61,713 nucleotides of DNA from Algibacter miyuki (GCF_042427745.1 NZ_JBHMFA010000033.1), one strand, 5' to 3'; shown: positions 1-9,340, numbered from the stretch's first letter. The notes: a model not told the origin generated them from the sequence alone. A program made the numbers and translations.

Positions 1-59
1 CTACCCGTTCAAAGCTATTAAACAATCAACTAAATAAAAAGATATAGCGGATAGCCCGG

Positions 60-77
60 TTTTTATGAGAATAAAAA
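60..77. terminator. AT-rich hairpin near left edge
   Basis: A 7-bp perfect stem (TTTTTAT paired with ATAAAAA) closes a GAGA tetraloop. It lies inside a looser outer inverted repeat (GATAGCC near 49-55 with GGCTATTTATC near 88-98). It may end transcription of a gene lying left of the window. No coding sequence was recognised in positions 1-217. Confidence 0.3.
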
Positions 78-150
78 CTTGCCCTAAGGCTATTTATCTT
101 ATTTTAATTGAGCCGTCTTGTTTTCTGTTAAAAGAATATTTTCATAAATA

Positions 151-190
151 AAACACCCCTTATTCTGAAAATACAGATTAAAGGGTGTTT
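151..190 (-). terminator. Terminator of the type IX-secreted surface protein gene
   Basis: AAACACCC and GGGTGTTT form a stem around an A/T-rich loop, 28 bases after the stop codon of the minus-strand gene. On the minus strand the stem is followed by a T-rich stretch, as expected for an intrinsic terminator. Confidence 0.65.
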
Positions 191-217
191 GGTCTTAGAA
201 TTAAGTCTAACGTATTT

Positions 218-3200
218 TTATTGTTTACTTAAACGTTTTGCTATGTGTCCTTTGTCTGATTCTACTATTAAAACATAAGTGGCACTTGCCAAATTAGTTA
301 TATTAATAGGTTGTTGTTCTCTCGTATTACTTAAATCAAAATATTCAATTAATCTCCCACTCATGTCATACAGGGAGGCATTTTTTAGATTAATTAATTG
401 AGGATTGCTTAAGTAAACGATATTACTGCTAGGATTTGGGTGCAGGTTAACGGAATTAAGTCCAATTTCGCTATCGGCAAGGCTGAGTGATGTATCAATA
501 ATTAGTTCAAATGTGCAACTATTCATATTAGCGTTTGCATCTTGCGTATGTAGGCTTACAGTATAGGTACCCGGGGTTAGTTCTATTCCTGCTGCAGGGG
601 TTTGAGATGTGATAGTAACGGGGTTTGTACAATTATCTGTTACTTGTGCTTCGCCTGTACTAAAGTAGTCTGGAATGGTATAGAGTTGCGAGGTTTGCAC
701 TTGATTGGCAGGGCAGGTAATTACGGGAGCTATATTATCAGATATTGTTATGGTGCTAACACAACTAGAGGTATTTCCTTCTTGATCAAAGGTATATAAT
801 GTTTGGTTAACAGTACTCCCTAAATTTGTACATGTGTAAGCAGAGCTTGCTGCGGTGGTTATAATAGGTATATTTGTGGTTATCGAATAGGTGCCGAAAC
901 CGGCTTGAACATCACTAATTGACATATAATATGTATGCCCTTCTGAAAGAGTAATTGTAGGATCGGTAAGAGCATCTCCGTTGTTACTTATTAATATTCT
1001 TGTTAAATATTCAGGTCTAGAATCATAGAGCGTACTATTAGGAATAGGTGTATCTTTCCAAATAAAAATATAGAATATTTCACTAGACATTGTTCCTGTG
1101 CCGTTAAAGGTATAAGTCCCTGTGGTTGGAACTGTAAATGCAGATGCTTGATAAGGGTACATTACACCTGTTCCGGGATCGATAATATCAGTAGGGCTAG
1201 TTGCTGTTGTTTCTCCGGAAAAACTCGTCGTTTCGAATGCCAAAAATACGGAGCCTCCATCATCTGTCGATCCGTTGTCTACCAAGTCAGGTGTTAAGGT
1301 GGTAGTACCCATGGCGTCTAACGGCAAGGTTATATTTTTGCACACTACCATGGGTGGTTGGTTTCCAATAGCCAGGTTGTTAAAAGGTACAGGTGATAAT
1401 TCTGCAGGGCTAGATTGCGCATACAACCAGTTTGCGGTGTTTTTGAAATCAGCATTAGTAACCAATATGTTACGTTTTGTTTCGTCATATTCAATTCGTT
1501 TCGGAGCTGTTGAAGGAAAGCCATCTATTACTAAGGCGCTTAAGTATATTTGTGAAGGATCTTGTTTAGTAGGAATAAAGCCTCCTGAAATTGGTGAACT
1601 GCCTGTGTAGAGTACGGCGTAAATATCCGTTATGCCGTCTGAAGGATCAGAATTAATATCAGAGTAAGCATAGAATGATTCTCCTGAGGTATTTATTGAA
1701 AAAGTACCACTAACCGTCGTCATAGTTCCGCAACTATTTCCCGTAGCTCCATTGCATGTTATGTTGAATATATTTGTTGATGTGCCTGTTTCCGTGGCCA
1801 CTATAACATCGCCTGCCGGAATTATTGTTGCTGGTGAGATATACTGTATAACAGCTTCACCATCTGTCTCAAAAGTTAATGTCGTATTATCGAATTCTTC
1901 TTCAGTAAAATAGATAGTAGTATTGGCAGGAATGTCTTTAATAGCTACGAATGAAAATGCATCTTGTACTGAAGCATCATGGCTTAGACCGGTAATAGCA
2001 ACAAGCGGATTGGATTTACTCGTATCATCATTGGTGATACTGCCAATGGCATCATTTGGAGAACCTCCATTATACCCTGTGCCAGAAGTTAAGGCTAGTT
2101 GAACAGTTTCGATAGGTTCGAGAGTCATATCTGTTAAAGGAGTAGCTGTTATGGTAGCATACGTGCTGCCACTTGGAATTACAACAGAACCTGCTGTTGC
2201 ACCAAAAGTATTAGCGCCAGTTACACCATAATCATCGGAGAATGTTGCTGTACCTCCAACGGCGTAATTAATAGTAATATCATTAGGAACAGCTGTGGAT
2301 AAGGAGAAGGTATATACTAGGCCTATTCCTGAGTCTTCGGCGACACTATTGGGTGTTACGGATACAGTAGCAATAGGGTTAGCAGATCCGGTTGATATTA
2401 TGATATTATTAAATGGAATGGTTGATAAAGTTATATTTTCTTCCCCATACAACCAATTGCTTGTATTTTGAAAATTGGCTTGATCAACATCAAGGGCACG
2501 TTCATTTCCTGCAAATTTATATTCAGCTCTGTTGGGGTTTACCCCTAAAGTAAAACCATCGACAAGAACACTACCTGTATAGACACTAGTAGGATTTTGT
2601 AATGCTCCGATATTGCCACCTCCGGTAGTACCGTTTCCTGTGTGTAATACAGAATGAATTTCGGTAATACCGTCGAAAGGGTCGTCGTTAGAATCCTTGT
2701 AGGCATAAAAGCTTTCACCGGCTGTAGCTAAAGAGAATAGACCATAGACAATATCAATAGTTCCACAAATATTATTGTTACAAGTTGTTGACAAGATGTT
2801 TGAAGTCGATTCTGTAGCTACAATAACTTCTCCACGCTGTATTATTGAGTTGGGTGATGTCCATCTACATATTGCATCGCCATTATTTACAAATTTGAGT
2901 ATACTGGTGTTAAATTCTTCAGCTGTAAAGTATATGATGGTATTTGCAGGAATATCATCCAAAGCCACAAAAGAAAACCCTTCATCATTATTGTTATTGG
3001 TTCCTGTAACCGCTACCATTGGAGTAACGGTTTGGGTATCATCATTAAGTATAATTACGGTGGCCGAGCTTGGACTTCCTCCATCATATCCAGCACTAGG
3101 AGTTATAGCAAGTATTACCAGTTCGTCTGCCTCTAAGGTAGTATCTCCGATTGGTGTAATAGTAACTGTTTTTGAGGATGTACCATCTGCAATAGTTACC

Positions 3201-4129
3201 GTACCGTTGCTAGCAGAAAATGTTGTTGCTCCTGAAACAGAATAGTCTGTGGTGTAAGCAGCTGTACCTCCAACTGAAAAATTAACAACAAGGTCTCCCA
3301 CAGCTGGAGAATCTAAGGTAAAGGTATATACCATTGAGGTAGCACTATTTTCATTTACCGATTTTGGGGTTGGGGAAATTGTTAATACTGGTTTAGAACC
3401 GGTTAGGTTTAGATTTGTGAATTCTACTATTGATAGGTCATCGAAGCTTACATATTGTAAGTAGTTTTCGGCATTTTCGAATGCTGTTTTACTTATACCG
3501 TCTCTTAGATTACTAGGAGAGAATTTAAACTCTATTCTGTTAGGTCCTGTAAAGTCATCACCGTCGTTATTAAAACCATCTACAACTATAGCATTAGGGA
3601 AATTGCCAATAGGATTTTGATTCGTAGGAATATTACCTCCATTTTGAGAAGGGGCTTCTCCTGATCCAGTATACATTACGGAGTAAATTTCAGTAATGCC
3701 ATTTACAACATTATCATCGGTATCAGAATAAGCGTATAACCCATCACCATTCGTGGCTAGGTTGAAAGATCCATTTGAGACGCTGTTTGATCCACAGTTG
3801 CCAGAAGTACAGCTTATTACAAAAGTATCTGTACTAGTTTCTCTCATGTAAACTACAACACCTTTGCTAAGGCCTCCAGTACCTACGGTGTATTTTATAA
3901 CGGCTTCTTCCGAATTTGTGAAATTATTTGTTACTACGTCGTATTCGTTATCTGTAAAGTAGATAATTTCACCCGCAGGAATGTTTTCGGTTGCTACAAA
4001 GGTAAATCCATCATCAGGTGCACCACTTGAGAGATGATTCATACCTACAATTACCACTTTTTGCGAAAAGGAGAGAGAGGTTACCATTAAGGTAAAAAAG
4101 AAGATTATAAAGGGGTATTTTTTTTTCAT
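218..4129 (-). CDS. Large secreted Calx-beta/HYR surface protein with T9SS sorting domain
   Basis: I chose the ATG at 4129 because it opens directly into a signal peptide (MKKKYPFIIFFFTLMVTSLSFSQ), giving about 1303 residues. After the signal the protein has three copies of a ~200-residue domain of unknown family. Each copy starts with a V-x-[IV]-x-G strand followed by 'F-x-F-V-A-x-x-x-I-P-A', then Y-F-T, then a Cys pair in a 'C-x-x-x-x-C-G' context. Two Calx-beta-like domains (around residues 250-370 and 590-700) separate the copies. An HYR-like domain follows near residue 1120. The C-terminus (last ~80 residues, with NLHPNPSSN, LYDMSGR and a final KRLSKQ) is a type A sorting domain of the type IX secretion system. 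Function beyond being a cell-surface or secreted adhesin-like protein cannot be told. It precedes a terminator hairpin. Confidence 0.85.
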   Translation of the reverse strand: MKKKYPFIIFFFTLMVTSLSFSQKVVIVGMNHLSSGAPDDGFTFVATENIPAGEIIYFTDNEYDVVTNNFTNSEEAVIKYTVGTGGLSKGVVVYMRETSTDTFVISCTSGNCGSNSVSNGSFNLATNGDGLYAYSDTDDNVVNGITEIYSVMYTGSGEAPSQNGGNIPTNQNPIGNFPNAIVVDGFNNDGDDFTGPNRIEFKFSPSNLRDGISKTAFENAENYLQYVSFDDLSIVEFTNLNLTGSKPVLTISPTPKSVNENSATSMVYTFTLDSPAVGDLVVNFSVGGTAAYTTDYSVSGATTFSASNGTVTIADGTSSKTVTITPIGDTTLEADELVILAITPSAGYDGGSPSSATVIILNDDTQTVTPMVAVTGTNNNNDEGFSFVALDDIPANTIIYFTAEEFNTSILKFVNNGDAICRWTSPNSIIQRGEVIVATESTSNILSTTCNNNICGTIDIVYGLFSLATAGESFYAYKDSNDDPFDGITEIHSVLHTGNGTTGGGNIGALQNPTSVYTGSVLVDGFTLGVNPNRAEYKFAGNERALDVDQANFQNTSNWLYGEENITLSTIPFNNIIISTGSANPIATVSVTPNSVAEDSGIGLVYTFSLSTAVPNDITINYAVGGTATFSDDYGVTGANTFGATAGSVVIPSGSTYATITATPLTDMTLEPIETVQLALTSGTGYNGGSPNDAIGSITNDDTSKSNPLVAITGLSHDASVQDAFSFVAIKDIPANTTIYFTEEEFDNTTLTFETDGEAVIQYISPATIIPAGDVIVATETGTSTNIFNITCNGATGNSCGTMTTVSGTFSINTSGESFYAYSDINSDPSDGITDIYAVLYTGSSPISGGFIPTKQDPSQIYLSALVIDGFPSTAPKRIEYDETKRNILVTNADFKNTANWLYAQSSPAELSPVPFNNLAIGNQPPMVVCKNITLPLDAMGTTTLTPDLVDNGSTDDGGSVFLAFETTSFSGETTATSPTDIIDPGTGVMYPYQASAFTVPTTGTYTFNGTGTMSSEIFYIFIWKDTPIPNSTLYDSRPEYLTRILISNNGDALTDPTITLSEGHTYYMSISDVQAGFGTYSITTNIPIITTAASSAYTCTNLGSTVNQTLYTFDQEGNTSSCVSTITISDNIAPVITCPANQVQTSQLYTIPDYFSTGEAQVTDNCTNPVTITSQTPAAGIELTPGTYTVSLHTQDANANMNSCTFELIIDTSLSLADSEIGLNSVNLHPNPSSNIVYLSNPQLINLKNASLYDMSGRLIEYFDLSNTREQQPINITNLASATYVLIVESDKGHIAKRLSKQ

Positions 4130-4157
4130 AATATTTATTTTAAAGTATAATCTTTTT

Positions 4158-4248
4158 AAGAACATCTGTAATATTATATTCAGAAAACTACCATGATATG
4201 GTTTTATAATAAAGCATTGTGAATCTTTGATGATTACAGATGTTTCTT
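4158..4248. repeat. Long-spaced inverted repeat between collar gene and surface gene
   Basis: A 15-base arm (AAGAACATCTGTAAT, 4158-4172) is matched by a 16-base inverted arm (4233-4248) with one extra base, separated by about 60 bases. It lies just past the stop of the tail-collar gene and upstream of the surface-protein start. It could be a terminator, an RNA structure in the surface-protein leader, or both. Confidence 0.5.
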
Positions 4249-4265
4249 GATTAAGCTTTTATTTA

Positions 4266-4784
4266 TTAATTTCTAGATGGATAAACACCTTCTAGAGCAA
4301 TACAAAAATTTATTCCTAAAAAAGGGGAGCGATTTGAAAATGACATGTTACTTCCAGCGTTAGCTGTATTAAACGGAGCTAAACTTTGTCCAACAGTTGT
4401 GTCTTCACTAAAAGCATTGGCATAATTGGCAATATGTGCCCCAACAGGCGAACTTTCTTCACCTCCAGAAATATGTACAGGAATATTAACGACATGGTTG
4501 TGTGCAGGGATGTTTTGTGTTGTAAGTGTGGTGTTTTCACTACCTCCTTTTTCTCCTAATCTAATAGTAGTTAATCCCGGTTCCTTTCCAATATTTATCA
4601 TTGTACGTCCTCTTAAATCTGGTAAAGCGAATGTAGTTCGACCATCACCTCCGTAGGTTGTTCCTAATAATGAAAACAGTGCTGGATTTTGAGCAATTGG
4701 CATGATTTGTCCTTCGCATTTTGCCCAATCACGGGGTGCGAAATTAAACCCGAATGCTTGAATTTGTCCTATAAATGGAATCAT
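4266..4784 (-). CDS. Phage tail collar (Mdp-type) protein, copy 2
   Basis: This 172-residue protein starts MIPFIGQIQAFGFNFAP and carries the phage tail collar domain (residues ~7-62), recognisable from the 'G-x-I-x-x-F-x-x-N-F-A-P', 'W-A-x-C-E-G-Q', 'L-F-S-L-L-G-T-x-Y-G-G-D-G-R-T-T-F-x-L-P-D-L-R-G-R' signature. The family includes the so-called microcystin-dependent proteins and phage short tail fibre relatives; a cellular role is not established. It has no signal peptide. It sits 40 bases downstream of a close paralogue (4825-5343), so the pair is a tandem duplication and probably one transcript. The C-terminus ends in a conserved 'F-C-I-A-L-E-G-V-Y-P-S-R-N'. Confidence 0.85.
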   Translation of the reverse strand: MIPFIGQIQAFGFNFAPRDWAKCEGQIMPIAQNPALFSLLGTTYGGDGRTTFALPDLRGRTMINIGKEPGLTTIRLGEKGGSENTTLTTQNIPAHNHVVNIPVHISGGEESSPVGAHIANYANAFSEDTTVGQSLAPFNTANAGSNMSFSNRSPFLGINFCIALEGVYPSRN

Positions 4785-4824
4785 AATTTGAATTTTTATT
4801 GGTTAATATTTTTAATTTTTATTG

Positions 4825-5343
4825 TTAACTTCTAGACGGAAAAATACCTTTTAAAGCAATGCATATATTCATACCTAAAAAAGGGTCACGATTTGAAAAT
4901 GAAGTGTTACCTCCGGAGTTAGCCGTATTAAATGGAGCTAAACTTTGTCCAGGAGAGGTATCTTCACTAAAAGCATTGGCATGATTTGCAATATGTGCTC
5001 CAGCAGGCGAACTTTCTTCTCCACCAGCAATATTCACAGGGATATTAACAGCATGGCTGTGAGCAGGTATGTTTTGTGCTGTAAGTGTAATGTTTTCACT
5101 ACCTCCTTTTTCACCTAATCTAATAGGACTTAGTCCTGGGCCGTTCCCTTCATTTACCATAGAGCGGCCTCTTAAATCGGGTAAGGCAAAAGTGGTTCGA
5201 CCATCACCTCCATATATTGTTCCTAATAATGAAAATAAGGCCTCGTTTTGTGAGATTGCTAAAAGTTGTCCTTCGCATTTTGCCCAGCCAAGTGGTGCAA
5301 AATTACATCCGAAAGCTTGAATTTGTCCTAAAAATGGTTCCAT
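4825..5343 (-). CDS. Phage tail collar (Mdp-type) protein, copy 1
   Basis: This 172-residue protein is the same length as its downstream neighbour and mostly identical to it over the whole length, including the collar signature (GTIYGGDGRTTFALPDLRGR), the 'GGSEN-x-T-L-T-x-Q-N-I-P-A-H' segment and the 'ICIALKGIFPSRS' end. It starts MEPFLGQIQAFGCNF. It is the first gene of the pair in transcription order. Tail collar proteins form trimers at phage fibre tips, but free-standing chromosomal copies in Bacteroidetes have no settled role. Confidence 0.85.
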   Translation of the reverse strand: MEPFLGQIQAFGCNFAPLGWAKCEGQLLAISQNEALFSLLGTIYGGDGRTTFALPDLRGRSMVNEGNGPGLSPIRLGEKGGSENITLTAQNIPAHSHAVNIPVNIAGGEESSPAGAHIANHANAFSEDTSPGQSLAPFNTANSGGNTSFSNRDPFLGMNICIALKGIFPSRS

Positions 5344-6091
5344 AATGTTAAATGTTTTGGTTAGTATTACGTGTTAAATTGATTATTAGTTATTGTCTTG
5401 ATAACATTTATTAAATAAGAAATATTAATGTCCGTAATTAGGAAAGTCAACATAAGAAGAAGCGCTGTCTCTATATAATGAAACGCTTTAAGGAAGCCAT
5501 TTAAATAAATGGCAGAAGTTACTTTAGAAAGTAAATGTGAAAAAAATAATAGCGACATATAGTTTTATTTTTGATTGATTAAAGAACTTTGATGGTTCGA
5601 TAAATCAAACAATTTGTTAATTATGAAACTTGTTTTATAAAACAGTTTCCTTAACTCTAATGTGCTTTTAATTCTCTTAGGATTAGAAAGATATAAAAAA
5701 AAAGATAAATACTACACTATGTTGTTTAATAATAAATATTGAAATTTAGTTTTGAAGATAATTGGAAGAGAAAAGGGGGAAGCTTGGGCTCCAATCAATA
5801 TAAGCTTAATTCTTTTTATGCCTTAAAGGGACATAGTCTTGTTTGGAAGAAAATATTTAGAAGTGCTTTGTTATTGAAATTAAGACATATCACTATTGGT
5901 TGAAATGTATCTTATATATGTACAAAAAAAGTTAAAGACAAGGAGTCCGTTTATTTATAGAGGAAATTAATGAAGATGTTTAAATTTAACGAAAAAAAAG
6001 CAACATTAAATACGTTTGTAAACATATTTAATGTTGCTTTTTTTATACTTAGTATTTTGCTTTAATAAAACAAAACCTGTCGCATGTAATA
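5344..6091. other. Intergenic region without a supported gene
   Basis: This 748-base AT-rich stretch holds the presumed promoter of the collar pair at its left end, an 18-base near-palindrome at 5496-5513 (GCCATTTA, two bases, TAAATGGC) that could be a protein-binding site, and a strong bidirectional terminator at 5992-6044. A 63-codon minus-strand frame (5367-5558) is low-complexity and I do not regard it as a gene. Confidence 0.5.
5992..6044. terminator. Strong bidirectional terminator
   Basis: Arms of about 20 bases (an A-run then GCAACATTAAATA, and its exact inverse ending in a T-run) flank a 12-base loop. The stem is perfect and T-tracts exist in both directions. It ends the minus-strand small gene at 6092-6307; no plus-strand gene is visible upstream of it. 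Confidence 0.8.
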
Positions 6092-6307
6092 TTACGGCCT
6101 TCCTTTTAGCCTTTTTTCAATTTTTTGTTTAACTGCAGTTAAGCGTTTCATTAAGTCCATAATCTCTTGGTCTTTATCAACTTTGTATATGTCGTTTAAG
6201 CTCAAAATTAAATCCTTTACTTCTCTAGAAGCTTCAATGCGTTCGCTAGTGGTTTTAAATGTATGTTTGCGTTGTTCGAATTCAACCGCTTTTTCAATTA
6301 GTTCCAT
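6092..6307 (-). CDS. Small charged helical protein, unknown function
   Basis: The frame encodes 71 residues, starting at an ATG (MELIEKAVEFEQRKH) and ending KRLKGRP. It is rich in Lys, Glu and Leu/Ile with heptad-like spacing (for example 'IMDLMKRLTAVKQKIEKRL'), so it is probably a short helical or coiled-coil protein of the cytoplasm. It has no signal or membrane segment. It is monocistronic and followed 48 bases later by a perfect terminator, which supports it being a real gene. I do not recognise a named family. Confidence 0.6.
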   Translation of the reverse strand: MELIEKAVEFEQRKHTFKTTSERIEASREVKDLILSLNDIYKVDKDQEIMDLMKRLTAVKQKIEKRLKGRP

Positions 6308-6819
6308 AAATAATAATCGTTTTTCTAAAAATTTATTGGAATAAAACAGGTTGTGTATTATTCACAATTCGACAATATAATAAAATATTATAATTTTTTT
6401 GATTTTATAGCAAAAATTTAGGTAAAATTTAATGTTTTATTTTGGTTTTTGGCTCATTTTTGATTGTTTCCTAGATTTTTCTACCTTTTTAGTATTTTTT
6501 TACAAGGCTTAAGTAGGCTTGGTTTGTTGGCTTGTAAACTATTATTTTAACTTCTATAGGTGTAGAATAAAAAAGGATTTATAATTTTAAGATGTTGATA
6601 TGATGGCGGTTCAAGAAGGTTTAAAAGTGAAATAGTAGAACCCTTTTTTAATAAAATTTATAGTGTAATAATAATATTTTTTTCAAAGATTCGTGTTAAA
6701 ATAAAATCGAAGTTCTGCTTCGGAAATAGTGTTATAAAATTGTCATATTTAAGCTTTTGTTAACATAAATAGATAATTGGATGCGTAATTTTATACTTTA
6801 AAAATTAAAAAAAGTTAAA
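6308..6819. other. Intergenic region, no gene seen
   Basis: This 512-base very AT-rich stretch separates two divergent genes and must hold both promoters. I see no convincing coding frame, RNA gene or clear pair of promoter boxes in it. Confidence 0.4.
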
Positions 6820-7671
6820 ATGAAAAAATTACTACTGATTGTATTGGCATTTACTACAGTTTATACTGTTAATGCACAGATTGAAACTCCACAACCTAGC
6901 CCAAAAGCAAAGTTTGAACAAAAAGTGGGTTTAACCGATGTAACTATTGAATATTCTAGACCAAGCGTTAGAGGACGTGAAATTTTTGGCGGATTAGAAA
7001 GTTACGGAACCACTTGGAGAACTGGTGCTAATGAAAATACAATTATTACATTTAGTGATAATGTAGAAGTTGCAGGACAAGCCCTTAAAGCAGGATCGTA
7101 TGCGTTATTCACAAAGTTAATTTCTGCAACCGAGTGGGAATTTATTTTTTATAGCGATACTTCAAACTGGGGAACACCAAAGCAATGGGACGATTCAAAA
7201 GTGGTTGCAACGGCAAAATTAGCTGTTGAAGAAATTCCTTTTAATGTAGAAACACTAACTATTGATATTAATAATATAACTAATAATGGCGCTACGTTAG
7301 AGTTAATTTGGGAAAACTCTTATGTAGCAGTACCTTTTACTGTACCTACAGAAACAGCGGTTTTGAAGGCTATTGATAAAGTCATGAATGGACCTGGTGA
7401 AGCCGATTATTATGCAGCAGCAGCGTATTATCTTGCAGAAGGTAAAGACATGAAAAAAGCAACAGAATGGATTGATAAAGCGGTTGAAATGACTAAAGAT
7501 AATCCTCGTTTTTATTACTTACGTCGTCAAGCATTAATTCATGCTGCAAATGGTGATAAAGCCGGAGCTATTAAAGCAGCGAAAGAATCTTTAAAACTTT
7601 CTAAAGCAGCAGGAAATGATGGTTATATTAAAATGAATACAGCATCTCTAAAAGAATGGGGCGCTCTATAA
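6820..7671 (+). CDS. DUF2911 secreted/periplasmic protein with C-terminal helical repeats
   Basis: The product has 283 residues with a cleavable signal peptide (residues 1-19, ending VNAQ). Residues ~25-165 match the DUF2911 family common in Bacteroidetes: 'P-S-P-K-A-K-F-x-Q-x-V-G-L-T-D-V-x-I-x-Y-S-R-P-S-V-R-G-R-x-I-F-G' and 'W-R-T-G-A-N-E-N-T' are the hallmarks. The C-terminal ~100 residues are Ala/Lys-rich helices (AAYYLAEGKDMKKATEWIDKA and KAGAIKAAKES) resembling tetratricopeptide repeats. Function is unknown. The gene stands alone and ends in a strong terminator. Confidence 0.85.
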   Translation: MKKLLLIVLAFTTVYTVNAQIETPQPSPKAKFEQKVGLTDVTIEYSRPSVRGREIFGGLESYGTTWRTGANENTIITFSDNVEVAGQALKAGSYALFTKLISATEWEFIFYSDTSNWGTPKQWDDSKVVATAKLAVEEIPFNVETLTIDINNITNNGATLELIWENSYVAVPFTVPTETAVLKAIDKVMNGPGEADYYAAAAYYLAEGKDMKKATEWIDKAVEMTKDNPRFYYLRRQALIHAANGDKAGAIKAAKESLKLSKAAGNDGYIKMNTASLKEWGAL

Positions 7672-7724
7672 TTATTTAAACAGCGTAACATACATTTACT
7701 TTTTAAAAAGTAAAAATAATTTAT

Positions 7725-7764
7725 AAACAGCTCAACAATAAATATATTGTTGAGCTGTTTTGTT
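7725..7764 (+). terminator. Terminator after DUF2911 gene
   Basis: A 16-bp perfect stem (AAACAGCTCAACAATA and its inverse) with an AATA loop is followed by TG and TTTT, 53 bases after the DUF2911 stop codon. Confidence 0.8.
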
Positions 7765-7922
7765 TTAAAGAATTTAGTAATTTTTATTTCGGCTTACGCT
7801 ATTAAAGATACACGAGGTTATTTATATGAAACTATTCTACATAACTTTTTAAATTATTTTTTACGCCAAGTTGTATTTATAAGTATATTAGCTCGGTTAT
7901 TGTGTCATCTTTCACGATTATT

Positions 7923-8306
7923 ATGAGAAAATTAGAGTTTTTAAAAACAATAATTAATTTTCACCTCATAGGGGTATTAATTACAACACTTAGTCGGTTT
8001 ATTTTATTTCTAGCCTTTTTACCTCGAATAACAGACACCGAAAGTTATGGCTTATTATTCCCAATTGGACTGCGTATTGATATTGTTTTATTATCCTACA
8101 TGGCTGCTTTATCTGCCGTATTAATTCTATTACAAGCGGGAAAAGAAGCCGTACAATTTAATGTTGTAGAGAAAGATACTTTAACAGCTGAAACCAACGT
8201 TAATCAAGAACTTGTAAAAGATGCTATTAGCCATATTTTAACAGCTTCAAAAGCGTATAATGGAATAGAATATAGGTTGCCAGAGGTAAACTTGGAAAGT
8301 GAATAA
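7923..8306 (+). pseudogene. Shortened LtaS/sulfatase-type membrane protein (probable internal deletion)
   Basis: I chose the ATG at 7923; the frame also opens at a GTG at 7902. The 127-residue product begins with two hydrophobic segments (FLKTIINFHLIGVLITTL with FILFLAFLP, and IDIVLLSYMAALSAVLILL) in the style of the N-terminal membrane part of Bacteroidetes LTA-synthase-like sulfatases ('LRIDIVLLSYMAA'). It then passes straight to a soluble tail (ELVKDAISHILTASKAYNGIEYRLPEVN). The expected remaining spans and the ~350-residue catalytic domain are absent. I infer that this is the two ends of such a gene joined by an in-frame deletion. A small genuine membrane protein is the alternative. Confidence 0.45.
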
Positions 8307-8380
8307 TGAAAGGCAAATGAATTTCAAGTTGGGATAATTATTGCTTCCAAAGGAAGATTTTTAAAAATTAAGAAAAGACA

Positions 8381-9262
8381 TTGACACAGATACATTTTAT
8401 TGTTAATCCCATTTCGGGCAACGGAAAACACAGACTTTCCGAAGCATTCCTTGAAGATTTTTTTGATGTAAACCATTACACATTAAAGGTGAAGTTTTCT
8501 AATCATCGTGGGCATGCCATCACGTTAACAAAAGCATCTATTGCAGATGGAGCAAATATTATTGTGGCCTGTGGTGGCGATGGTACCATAAATGAAGTGG
8601 CTTCAACCTTGGTAGGTAAAAATATTCCGTTAGGCATTATTCCTGTAGGTTCTGGTAATGGTTTAGCGTCTAATCTTAATATTCCTCAAGATATCAATAA
8701 AGCCATTAATATTATTTTAAAAAATGCGCAAACATGGATTGATGTGGGCTGTTTAAATAATCAGTATTTTTTCAGTAATATGGGGTTTGGTTTTGATGGT
8801 AATGTGATTAAAAATTATGAAGCTTCGGAACACAGAACGCTTTATTGCTATTTAAAAGCATCCATCAAATCGTTTCGTAATTATAACAAAAAGGAAACAA
8901 TATCTGTTAAAATTAATGATAAAGACGTTTTAATAAATCCATTTTTAATTTTTATTTCAAACTCTAACGAAATGGGGTATAACGTGAGTTTAACCCCAAA
9001 AGCGTCATTGCAAGATGGCTTGCTAGATGTTGTTATTGTACCACAAATAAGCAAAGCAAAAATGTTGCTTTTTTGCTTATCTATGCTGTTTAGAAAGCCT
9101 GATTTTTTTAAGGAATCCTCATGTTTTCAAACTAAATCGTTTAAAATAAAAAGAATAGAAGGCGATTGTTTTGAAACTCAGATAGATGGTGAATTTTTAA
9201 AAATAGAAACGGTTTCTGTTGCTATTTCAGTAAAATCTAAAGCCCTTGTTGTTATCGCTTAA
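8381..9262 (+). CDS. Diacylglycerol kinase family lipid kinase (YegS/BmrU type)
   Basis: The start is a TTG at 8381 (TQIHFIVNPISGNGKH); a stop codon lies four codons upstream and no ATG fits before the first conserved motif. The 293-residue cytoplasmic protein has the N-terminal 'F-I-V-N-P-I-S-G-N-G' strand, the nucleotide-binding 'C-G-G-D-G-T-I-N-E-V' (around residues 64-73) and 'P-V-G-S-G-N-G-L-A' motifs of the DAG-kinase catalytic domain. The C-terminal half has the usual 'S-N-M-G-F-G-F-D-G' and 'D-G-L-L-D-V-V-I-V' motifs. Members phosphorylate diacylglycerol or related lipids with ATP; the exact substrate cannot be read from sequence. Length is normal. Confidence 0.85.
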   Translation: MTQIHFIVNPISGNGKHRLSEAFLEDFFDVNHYTLKVKFSNHRGHAITLTKASIADGANIIVACGGDGTINEVASTLVGKNIPLGIIPVGSGNGLASNLNIPQDINKAINIILKNAQTWIDVGCLNNQYFFSNMGFGFDGNVIKNYEASEHRTLYCYLKASIKSFRNYNKKETISVKINDKDVLINPFLIFISNSNEMGYNVSLTPKASLQDGLLDVVIVPQISKAKMLLFCLSMLFRKPDFFKESSCFQTKSFKIKRIEGDCFETQIDGEFLKIETVSVAISVKSKALVVIA

Positions 9263-9340
9263 CGGTTCAAAAATGAAGTAAAATTTATACTTCTAGTAGT
9301 ACTATATTTTTTATATGGAGAGTAAAATCATGATTTTTGA

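Noticed and set aside
1275..3245. Plus-strand ORFs opposite the type IX surface protein
   Set aside because: Shadows of the repetitive minus-strand gene, with no independent features.
5367..5558. 63-codon minus-strand ORF with hydrophobic residues
   Set aside because: AT-rich low-complexity sequence, no family likeness, contains the 5496-5513 palindrome; probably chance.
7902..7922. GTG start extending the shortened membrane protein
   Set aside because: The ATG at 7923 gives a more typical N-terminus; the extra seven residues add nothing recognisable.
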